Below, piece after piece: positions 16,201 to 22,352 of a stretch of 64,000 bases of DNA (position 1 is the stretch's first letter; each line of letters begins with the position of its first letter). The position numbers were made by a program, and so were the translations under genes. The stretch spans positions 52,260-116,259 of the forward strand of contig JAAWCD010000109.1 in the NCBI GenBank assembly GCA_022793095.1, written 5' to 3'. The stretch comes from Oscillospiraceae bacterium (GTDB lineage: Bacteria > Bacillota > Clostridia > Oscillospirales > Oscillospiraceae). A model generated the notes under the pieces. It was given only the letters and a program-made list of their open reading frames with translations. It was not told the origin of the DNA and did not search any database.

Positions 16201-17576
16201 TGACCCCTGGGCGCAACTATGAGAGCGAGGCGCTGAAAGAGCTGAACAGGCCGGGCGCGGATTGCCAGGCGGTTCTGCCGGTCATTTGCCAGAAGCCAGC
16301 GCTTGCGCTCCATACCGGCCCCGATCCGGAGCGCCGCTATCCGCTGCTCTATTTGGGCCGTTCCAAAAAATATCCCTCCATCTCCATGGAAGAGGTGATC
16401 AGACCGCAAACAAGGGAGCTGAACCCGATCATGAAGGACCCGGGGCAGTTGGGCGGACAGATGTATGGGGACGCCCGGGACGACGTGATGGAGCTGATTT
16501 GCGCCGAAGTGTTTCTGGCAACCAATCCGGGCAATACGGCCGCGTTCGCCCAGGTCTATGATATGCTGCAAAGGCGTTTTCATGGCAAGCCTATGGGAGT
16601 AGGCAAACAAATGGAGATTGCACAGAAAGACCTTTATGCAATTGGGGAGCGCACCTCACTGGTGCAGTTGAAATCCTCCTATTTGACGTCGAATGGCAAA
16701 ATAGCAAATGGGCCGGGGAAATACGGCCGCACGCCGGTTTTGCTGGTGCCGGCGTACACAACCAGGACAGTGGACTATTATGTGACCGGTCAGGCCGGCT
16801 ATCTGGCCACTGGTCTGACCACGGTGTTCTGCAATGCGGTGGGGCTGAGCTCCCGGGGCGAGAGCTGCTTTATCGGAACGGACTGCTGGGAGAAGGAGGA
16901 TGGCAAAAAGAGCCCGTTCATGCCGGACTACAGCCCCTATCACGGGGCGCTTCCCGGCGTTTACCGGCAGTTCGACGCCAAGGCGGGGCATGGTGCGCTG
17001 GGAAGGTATGAGCAGGCGGTGGTGATCTGCGACATCAACCCGCTGGCGGCCTCGGGCGGACGGCCCAGACCGGAATCCATGCTGCATCCGCTCACGCTGG
17101 TCGCCCATCTGCCCATCATTGAGTCGGTCACCTACCGAAAGGCGACGGATTTGGAGAACGGCAGGCACTGCGGGCCCTACGATCAGTGCCGGTGCCAGCG
17201 GCAGAAGGGAGCGCGGCCCACTGAACCAGGAACAGGCGACCGGGCGGTTCAGGCGATTTATGCTTTGGCGAAGTGCCTGGAAAGCTTTGAAGCCATGGAA
17301 AAGGAGGCGTGGACCACCGCGCACGACCGGAATCCGAAGGCGCTGGCCGAAGCGCTGGAGCAGCTCGGTCTGGAGCTGAACAGCCGCGGCTTGCAGGAAC
17401 GGGCCGGCTGTTACCGGGAATTTCACCAGAGCAATCCCCACAATTTGCCTCCGGCTACCCTTTTGGATTGGATTTGGGTCGATGTGGAGTTTCCAACGGT
17501 GGGCAGGCGGGATGAGTCTGAATTTCTCGATGTGCCGGAATTTACGGAGACGAAATTTCAAAAGCCCAATTGGTGA
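10236..17576 (+). CDS. Giant primase-reverse transcriptase-nitrilase fusion (DRT-like)
   Basis: A 2446-residue protein with four regions. (1) DnaG-like CHC2 zinc finger: Cys40, His43, Cys59, Cys62 in CPFH...CYVC. (2) Toprim domain at about 250-330 with LYLVEGLFDAL (Glu258) and FLDSD (Asp310, Asp312). (3) Reverse transcriptase at about 610-830: motif A LDIRGYYDNI (Asp660), RGIPQGPALSAY at 738-749, and catalytic YVDD at 785-788. (4) After a long helical region (about 850-1780) and a Pro/Glu linker, a nitrilase-like domain at about 1860-2330 with LLLPEYS (Glu1956), a Lys pair at 2044-2045 and ELICAEVF (Cys2089), the Glu-Lys-Cys set. RT-nitrilase fusions are known phage-defence proteins (DRT type 1, UG1). 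The N-terminal primase half is unusual. GGGAGG precedes the ATG at 10236; the gene has its own promoter. Defence is inferred. Confidence 0.8.
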   Translation: MPSKNQDYHRYIRENVPLSDVCARLDLYTKQHGVQVRALCPFHNDRTPSLHIYRDHYHCYVCQAHGDLFNLVQKVNGVDFPGAVAWVEEQFPFVLGQKPVKSKGRRQSQTPFQIALDYYSAGKCVVSPAIANKRGYQPEFLRKAEVYQTDGHVLCGHAAREELDALLSAQLIQRDARARPEDLSPYQDYFFKERLLFTLRDAGRRVVGFAGRSTSENDKPKYLYTKDLRKNDLLYRLDKVIDRWNRTEEAECSLYLVEGLFDALRLESLGLDAAAVLGSHLTDGQLLILERLVEQQRQRGRTVALRCFLDSDKAGVEGAYQLIRSVWRSDILRDTPLAMLLDSTAFLNPSEASPKDPDEFLKGMEKDAASAWLEKRQVHPMEFLLRRFLDQQNLAFDGDELETQWENLPLLPKVRILNQLSNLFSETVWKELLSFYTEHETKKCFALTLLDRYLRTKADPFSETVNAEKEPRNSPYALALEMARTGYKQESLPLDDASWDRLSAGIELVGRHFDRMLPGLRSMPPAQPLLAFSTPKDEEQDRLKALPDHEELLLQHYLLNELLREDVYPGYARSIPAVRHDPLAGGAYTTGLGYGDTFQNTGYKAVSFAYQVDMPVLRGERRPSDGLFRHYYDCWKDFVSFLRDGIERLDGDRIYRARLDIRGYYDNIRKYSVRDVLIGPLSEAFGYAQNAFQKLNDNGEDRQKQAEKVIDLLLERLFGWSYLDPQTGAKTEAPDPLRGIPQGPALSAYAANVLLFPLDREVSQYVNQVNSACETGTIRVRYARYVDDMIILASDPAVLAKIEGIINDRLGALGLELSPKTDHPDAVEKEEARWWLLDERGGLGVSAAGFVPEDTLDELWGTGYEPYVVDRHDALNILKSAADILDAPERRFDEALTACFRTENVRFRDASRLAALLLEYLLNQESLSGSLYEAFSRAWRRERQQMGVRSMLSRRDVEPLAFLEGLLILLRRNISATLPSEEQAARRKVQLEAARHIANSDSVERARKAYEKADGRNISLLEVKIIQLRVLSLLSLSIPPEETDVKQLMPENMASGVHRYLQRWQYMLVSGRENPVWDNRFPIFHDFPSDHLDEFQLFHHLTACLGCCTRTEWFWELASQFRKYTKSDVGISSELRQIEQIWFLPGGEAVFVDTDHARLALQTLSNFLQRDCLPKVISQNPAMCSALFSEALELIYLPVPPVPEFSYPGIFALDERTAYRAEVAPNGDEQPVVLDWEQLPDSASEHWTSYHAGLPDGGWHALTSPLPEKAEEWTPRLAADAADLYEKLRELLKRPGPSPILSRYHLFLDKKGSLRTLTYYHTEWKEPTGVALAGGSPFLKWTALDRGPGKAERAAALLLEDLLDLRQYAAGENLNSSNLLKLLSYGLERLTGRKMSAHLSGLSEQSFAQTVRRTLDLWRRFSKASPEEERLVLLEAALTDRLMSARLDWHRPGFRPGEDSAFLERWAAIAVRVELPRLSEVLPERAAAAGPDFPMRRSVAAWRAIGLRLLRLARLDAVRALGASALLRAVCLDLRMRVLECVRALRSGELKRLKEYPLPFQLLQVQEPAALLVDSEEPPQAQAEKLLQMMERYHEGDGSYQMEAITPAGWYLLLAWVLELNGDSVSPRLHPELETDRKAEARAIWEEAGQLLFPPSSEDEEAAFPYQGLKPLLQTGEQADRILSLLHRLDEMLDFTICRKRSSGLSFGKGSPLKMQMSLQIDPSVRMTVPTGFVSFLHDSTQMPEYEGNGTERVWTQTMLGDQILSLAVVTRKAANLAWGELSPPQEEAPEMEPPASLELRETAQTVSEPAAPEQPERAQSGSERPDAEKGPDPETPLPKEQDGTPFRSALGKLQQAQKHSWTLRKNFNGNIDRIAFFQFDADDSYVHPLAECCNCQEGDPPVWKWKKDPVQWDREQAKAHQHQLYSCAEHRRRQLLKAVFNACAGFDVDILLLPEYSVRMETVQWMLEFLQRDTNRYRFSVWAGTCRLTPGRNYESEALKELNRPGADCQAVLPVICQKPALALHTGPDPERRYPLLYLGRSKKYPSISMEEVIRPQTRELNPIMKDPGQLGGQMYGDARDDVMELICAEVFLATNPGNTAAFAQVYDMLQRRFHGKPMGVGKQMEIAQKDLYAIGERTSLVQLKSSYLTSNGKIANGPGKYGRTPVLLVPAYTTRTVDYYVTGQAGYLATGLTTVFCNAVGLSSRGESCFIGTDCWEKEDGKKSPFMPDYSPYHGALPGVYRQFDAKAGHGALGRYEQAVVICDINPLAASGGRPRPESMLHPLTLVAHLPIIESVTYRKATDLENGRHCGPYDQCRCQRQKGARPTEPGTGDRAVQAIYALAKCLESFEAMEKEAWTTAHDRNPKALAEALEQLGLELNSRGLQERAGCYREFHQSNPHNLPPATLLDWIWVDVEFPTVGRRDESEFLDVPEFTETKFQKPNW

Positions 17577-17611
17577 TTGGACTTGCGGGGGCTTCTGGCA
17601 TACAATATAAA

Positions 17612-17778
17612 TAAGAGCCTATCCCAGAATTCGGCGTGTGCAGATTGCATTGTCAGATTTTTCGTCAAGGGAAGCCAAAACCGCAGGCAATCCACAAAGG
17701 ATTGCCTGCGGTTTTGGTGAAGCATGGCGGAAAATATGCAAGCAAGATGCGTGCGAATCAGTTTGAGATAGGCTCTTA
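17612..17778. repeat. 167-bp palindromic element with inner hairpin (MITE-like or RNA)
   Basis: TAAGAGCCTATC at 17612-17623 is the exact complement of GATAGGCTCTTA at 17767-17778, so the element has 12-bp terminal inverted repeats that extend imperfectly. At its centre 17675-17717 is a perfect 19-bp stem (CCAAAACCGCAGGCAATCC) with loop ACAAA. It starts 35 bases after the RT stop codon. It may be a non-autonomous transposon, a terminator or a structured RNA. Confidence 0.6.
17675..17717 (+). terminator. Perfect 19-bp hairpin after RT gene
   Basis: CCAAAACCGCAGGCAATCC pairs fully with its complement around ACAAA, and the 3' arm ends GCGGTTTTGG. It could end transcription of the RT gene. It lies within the larger palindrome at 17612-17778. 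Confidence 0.5.
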
Positions 17779-17940
17779 GAAGCTGTACCAATAGGCGCCG
17801 GCACGTATCTTGACGGAAAATTTTTCGTCTGGCTGCGTCAGAAACTCTTGAAATCCGTCAGGATTCCTGCAGGTTTCTTCCTTGCCAGACAAAAAATTTT
17901 CTCGCCAATCTGCATACCGTCACCTATTGGTACAGCTTCT
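17778..17940. repeat. 162-bp palindromic element with 18-bp inverted ends
   Basis: AGAAGCTGTACCAATAGG at 17778-17795 is the exact complement of CCTATTGGTACAGCTTCT at 17923-17940. Inner segments (GAAAATTTTTCGTCTGGC and GCCAGACAAAAAATTTTC) are also largely complementary, so the whole element could fold into one long hairpin. It abuts the element at 17612-17778. No coding frame lies inside. Confidence 0.65.
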
Positions 17941-17989
17941 TAGTTTCAGCTTCCATGACGGGCAAAGCAGATGCAGTGATTCTTCCTGA

Positions 17990-19939
17990 TCAACAGGATA
18001 TCCATTGTCTGTTAGGAAACAATGGATACTCCTGGCCATTTATCCGAAGTACCCCACCTGACCGGTTGGTAGCCACGTTCCGTGTTTTACCATCCCAATT
18101 GATCCGGATAAACCCGTCCCCGCCGCCTATGGGAAGGGTACAGTCCAGCTCAGAAAAATACTCCAATCTTGGAGACAGCACGAACCCGGAATCCGTCTGC
18201 CGCAGGCCAATAAAATATTTCCCCAGAAGGTAAATCGGACTGGCCGCCCAGGCGTGGCACAGGCTCTTGCCAAACTTGTCGCCATACATGCCGTACTGCT
18301 CCGGTCCGGTCACGTCAGGGTCAAATTCCTCCCAGAAGGTGACCGCGCCCCGGTCCAGCATGCCGCCCCAGTAGGACCGGATTTTCTCCATCACCTGATC
18401 CAGCTGTCCGGCCTCTGCCAGCACGTCCAGCTCAAAAAACTCAAAATAGGGCGTGGTGATGGGGGAGATGTCCTCGTTTTCCAGAACACGCTCCATAATC
18501 TTTTTCCGCTGGGCCTCATCTGCCACGCCGAAGCGGAGAGCGAAAATATTGGTCTGACGGGATACATGGCGGCGGCCGGAGATGAAGGAATCCACATAAG
18601 CCCCTTGTTCCTCGTCCCAGAAGCAGGCGTTGATCTGGCTCACGAGTTCCTCCTTCCGCCGCCGGAAGGCTGTCCCGTCCAGCGCCAGCGCCTCAGACAT
18701 CCAGGCCAGCGCCTCCCAGCAGGCCGCCAGCAGCATCTGTTCCGCCCCGAAGGGGCCCTCCTTGTCCAGATCGGCCCAGTCAATGAAGGTCCAGTCTCCG
18801 GGACGGGCGATCAGGAACCCCCGTTCGTCCAGCTGCTCCTCGCAAAAGGACATCAGAGATTGCACCTTGGGGTAAATTTGAGTCAGAAAGCGCCGGTCCC
18901 CGTAGGCTTCCACGTGCTCCCGCACCCCGAGGATCCACAGAAGGGAGTAGTCTATAATGGTGTTGATATGCCCGGTCATTGGGTCGTTTCCCCGGAGGGC
19001 CAGCAGGGTGCGCTGGTCAATATCCGGGTCCGCCATGAGATAGCGGTTGACAAACAAGCTCTGATAGGCATCCCCGGACCAGATCCACTTGTCCCGCTTT
19101 ACGCCGTCGATAAAGAAAATTCCGCTGCACAGCCGGAAGGTGTGCTCCGCCACGGCCCAGATCTGCTGAAGCAGCGGATCGCCGCAGGCGAAACGGGCCC
19201 GCACCGGAATGTCCACGTACTGATGGACCGCAGTGAGCGAAACCGCTTCGCCGGGAATGAACGCGAAGCGCACGGCGCACCGGGGTGTCCGGCCCGTCTC
19301 CGGGTCCGGCCTCCAGCTATAATAGCAGTGCTCCAGGTCCAGCGCCTCTTCCCGGGATTCCCCGCAGTAGACCGTGAGTCCGCTCAAACGGGCCTCCTCA
19401 CACCGGACCTCCAAAACGGCGGTCAGCTCCGTCTCGAACTCATATAGCGTTCCGCCGTTCACCCGCTCGGTGTTTACCGGCAGGCAGCTCCGCTCACTGT
19501 AGTCCCAGCGGGCCGGGTCCTGCTCCGGCCGGGTGAAGTACCGGCTGCGCCCCGCCGGGACCGGCGGTTGGGCGTAGTCCTCCGCCATCCACCCCGCGTC
19601 AGAGCGCACAACGTCCCCCTCAATGTACACGCTGGGGAACGCCTCGATTCGTCCGGCGTGTATGGCGATGGAAACCTCACCCGCCGGACAGGAGATCGTC
19701 TGCCCGAAGGGATATTTCCGATCCCCCACCAGGACAAAGCCCACGGCCTTGCTGTAGACCCGGAATTCTGTCTCATGGTCCAGCGCGTAGCCGCGGCGGA
19801 AGGCCACCCGGTTCCGGAAGCCCTCGCTCTTCCAGAAGGCCGGCCAGCCGTAACCCCGCTCCACCCGGCTGAAATTTTGTTGCATGCCATAGTAAAGCTC
19901 CAGATCACCGGGATACCAGATCCAGCCGCTCTCACCCAT
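17990..19939 (-). CDS. GH78-type alpha-L-rhamnosidase
   Basis: This 649-residue enzyme should remove terminal alpha-L-rhamnose from glycosides. The hallmark DGVKRDKWIWSGDAYQS lies at about 278-294, inside the (alpha/alpha)6 barrel; family knowledge puts catalytic acids in and after this region (for example TFIDWADLDKEG). The N-terminal third is beta-sandwich. There is no signal peptide, so it acts in the cytoplasm after uptake. I start at ATG 19939, with AGGAG upstream; longer frames run into the GH2 gene. It is the last gene of a minus-strand operon that begins with the GPH transporter at 28409. Confidence 0.85.
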   Translation of the reverse strand: MGESGWIWYPGDLELYYGMQQNFSRVERGYGWPAFWKSEGFRNRVAFRRGYALDHETEFRVYSKAVGFVLVGDRKYPFGQTISCPAGEVSIAIHAGRIEAFPSVYIEGDVVRSDAGWMAEDYAQPPVPAGRSRYFTRPEQDPARWDYSERSCLPVNTERVNGGTLYEFETELTAVLEVRCEEARLSGLTVYCGESREEALDLEHCYYSWRPDPETGRTPRCAVRFAFIPGEAVSLTAVHQYVDIPVRARFACGDPLLQQIWAVAEHTFRLCSGIFFIDGVKRDKWIWSGDAYQSLFVNRYLMADPDIDQRTLLALRGNDPMTGHINTIIDYSLLWILGVREHVEAYGDRRFLTQIYPKVQSLMSFCEEQLDERGFLIARPGDWTFIDWADLDKEGPFGAEQMLLAACWEALAWMSEALALDGTAFRRRKEELVSQINACFWDEEQGAYVDSFISGRRHVSRQTNIFALRFGVADEAQRKKIMERVLENEDISPITTPYFEFFELDVLAEAGQLDQVMEKIRSYWGGMLDRGAVTFWEEFDPDVTGPEQYGMYGDKFGKSLCHAWAASPIYLLGKYFIGLRQTDSGFVLSPRLEYFSELDCTLPIGGGDGFIRINWDGKTRNVATNRSGGVLRINGQEYPLFPNRQWISC

Positions 19940-19961
19940 TGTCAACCGCTCCTTTTCCTCA

Positions 19962-22352
19962 TCACCGGCAGAGCAGCTCCGCCGTGCGCGGGCCGCTCTC
20001 ATCCGTGACCGTAATCCGCACCGGGCCGGGCTCCGCCGCCCGAATAATCGCCATGGCCTCCCCGTAATAGGTTGAGGCCGTGTCTTGGGCATAGTTTCCC
20101 TCCACATAGGCGTTGGCGCTGCCCAGCCCCGCTAAAGTTCCGTTTTCCACCGTGACGGTCAGCTTGTGCTTCTCCATGGGCTTCCAGATTCCCGCCCCGT
20201 CCGTGTATTGCAGCGGAACAAAGGCCAGCTGTCCGGGCCGGACCTCCGATTCCTCCGGAGACATCCGCAAAACAGTGTCCGCGCCGGCGGTGTGCAGGCT
20301 CTGACGGCCCAGCTCCCGGCCCGCCCCGTCATAGGAAACCGCAGTCAGCTCCCCGTCCTCATAGAGGGTCTTGAACAGGACCCGGCAGGTATTTTTCAGC
20401 GTTTTCCGGCCCACGGACCTGCCGTTGACCAGCAGCTCCACCTGAGCGGCCCTGGTGTACACCTCCACCACGGCGGGCATGCCGGCGCAGCCTCGCCAGG
20501 ACCAGCTCTCCAGGGCCTTGGTCAGCTGCCAGCCCGTGAGCTGGAGCTTTTCGGTCTGGTACACCGGGACAACGGCGAGATACGGCCCCGCCTCCCGCTC
20601 GAAGGCCACCCGGGTAAAGGCGGCTTCCGCCCTGGGCTTGCCCAGCAGGTCCACCCGGCCGTTGCCGCCGGTCATCCTCCGGCAGGGCTCGCCGTCGAAT
20701 TTGTAGTCGGAGTACTCCGCGCAGCCCTCGCCGGTCTCTCCGATGTAGTCCATTCCCGCCCAGACGAAATCGCCGATGATGCGGGGATTTTTCTTGGCGA
20801 TCTCCCAGAAGGCGTAGGCATCCTTGCAGAAGGTCTCGCTGCCCAGAATCAGCCGGTTGGGGTACTTTTTCAGGTCCCCCTTGTAGCGAAACAGACCGTA
20901 ATTGTAGCCCGCGATGTCCATATTGGCATAGGCGTCCCTGGTCTTCCAGTCACAGGGCGGCAGAGTTGCCCCGGTCTTCATGAACCAATCCCCCATGAGG
21001 CAGGCCAATGTGTTATAAAACGCGCTGCCCACCGGCTTCTTCTTGGGGGCCTTCTTCGATTTCTCCGCCTGAGCGGCGGCCTTTTCCGCCTTGCCGTCGC
21101 TGTACACACCCAGACCCATAGAGCTGAGGAAGTTGAAGAAGATATTAATGCCGCAGGTCACAGGCCGGGTGCCGTCCACCTCATGGAGCCAGCGGGTCAT
21201 GTCCCCGGTGAGGGCGATTCCCTTGGGCTGGGCGGTCTCCGCCACCTCGTTGCCGGTGCAGTACATAACGACGCAGGGGTGGTTGTAATCCTTGTCCACC
21301 ATATCCTTCAGATCCTGCTTCCACCACTGCTCCACCGTCCCGGCGTAGTCGTACTTGTTCTTGTGGATGTACCACACATCCACGTACTCGTCCATCATCA
21401 GCATTCCCTGCCGGTCGCAGGCCTCTAACAGGGCCTTGGAGCAGGGATTGTGGGCCGAGCGAAGAGCGTTGTAGCCCTGTTCCTGCAAAATGTGCACACG
21501 GCGCTCCTCCGCCTCCGGGAAGGAGCAAGCCCCCAGCAGGCCGTTGTCGTGGTGAATGCAGGCCCCCCGGAGGATGACCCGTTTCCCGTTGATCGTCAGG
21601 CCGTCCTGCCCCCAGGCCAGCCCCCGCACGCCGAAGGTCTCCACCGCGATATCCGTCCCAAAAGCGGCACGGCAGCGGTACAAATTCGGCGTGCCGCAGT
21701 CCCACAGCTTCGCGTTGGGGATGACAACAGAGAACCGTACCTGCCCGTTCCGGGATTCCCCGGACGCGGAGACTGCGGGAACTGTTCCGTCCGCCTCGAA
21801 GATGTCCACCTTCACCGGACCGGGCCGGGAGGTTCGGACTGCCACCTCGATTTCGCCGCGCCGGTAATCCACGGTCCGCACCCGCAGTCCGTTGACCGGG
21901 ATGTAATTCTCCCCGGCCAGCCATAGCCACACCGGACGGTAGATGCCCGTGCCGGAATACCAGCGGCAGTTGGGCTGGTCGGCGTTGCGGGCGATCACCC
22001 GGATTTCATTCTCCTCTCCAAAGCGGAGCCAGGGCGCGATATCCACATAGAAGGTGGTATACCCGTAGGGCCGGAAGTGGACCTTCTCCCCGTTGAGCCA
22101 CACCTCCGCGTTGTGGTACACCCCTTCAAACTCCAGCACCGCCGTCTGTCCCCTCCACTCCTCCGGAGCGGAAAAACGTCTCGTGTACTCATAGTCCCCA
22201 CCGGTGTACCAGCCGGTATTGTTTTCTCCGGCGCTGTCATTGGTCCGGGGCTCGGCACGCATGGCGTCGTGGGGCAGCGTGACCGGGACCGCGTCCCCGT
22301 CCTGGGTCAGGCATTTACAGAACCAGCCTTGATTAAAATCCAGTTTTTTCAT
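19962..22352 (-). CDS. GH2 glycoside hydrolase (beta-galactosidase/glucuronidase-like)
   Basis: A 796-residue glycoside hydrolase family 2 protein. The sugar-binding sandwich domain is N-terminal (GVYHNAEVWLNG, RPYGYTTFYVDI), then an Ig-like domain, then the TIM barrel with the acid/base in TGNEVAET (Glu369) and the nucleophile in LGSETF (Glu506). A lysine-rich insertion (AEKSKKAPKKKP) near 435-447 is unusual. The C-terminus has a further beta domain of the DUF4982 kind. There is no signal peptide, so it is cytoplasmic. The substrate (galactoside, glucuronide or arabinoside) cannot be read from sequence. Its ATG overlaps the stop of the SGNH gene, and AGGAGG precedes it. Confidence 0.88.
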   Translation of the reverse strand: MKKLDFNQGWFCKCLTQDGDAVPVTLPHDAMRAEPRTNDSAGENNTGWYTGGDYEYTRRFSAPEEWRGQTAVLEFEGVYHNAEVWLNGEKVHFRPYGYTTFYVDIAPWLRFGEENEIRVIARNADQPNCRWYSGTGIYRPVWLWLAGENYIPVNGLRVRTVDYRRGEIEVAVRTSRPGPVKVDIFEADGTVPAVSASGESRNGQVRFSVVIPNAKLWDCGTPNLYRCRAAFGTDIAVETFGVRGLAWGQDGLTINGKRVILRGACIHHDNGLLGACSFPEAEERRVHILQEQGYNALRSAHNPCSKALLEACDRQGMLMMDEYVDVWYIHKNKYDYAGTVEQWWKQDLKDMVDKDYNHPCVVMYCTGNEVAETAQPKGIALTGDMTRWLHEVDGTRPVTCGINIFFNFLSSMGLGVYSDGKAEKAAAQAEKSKKAPKKKPVGSAFYNTLACLMGDWFMKTGATLPPCDWKTRDAYANMDIAGYNYGLFRYKGDLKKYPNRLILGSETFCKDAYAFWEIAKKNPRIIGDFVWAGMDYIGETGEGCAEYSDYKFDGEPCRRMTGGNGRVDLLGKPRAEAAFTRVAFEREAGPYLAVVPVYQTEKLQLTGWQLTKALESWSWRGCAGMPAVVEVYTRAAQVELLVNGRSVGRKTLKNTCRVLFKTLYEDGELTAVSYDGAGRELGRQSLHTAGADTVLRMSPEESEVRPGQLAFVPLQYTDGAGIWKPMEKHKLTVTVENGTLAGLGSANAYVEGNYAQDTASTYYGEAMAIIRAAEPGPVRITVTDESGPRTAELLCR

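Noticed and set aside
10236..17576. Reading the RT gene as a retron or group II intron RT
   Set aside because: No intron domain V-like sequence or maturase domain was seen, no typical msr-msd was found, and the nitrilase and primase domains do not fit either type.
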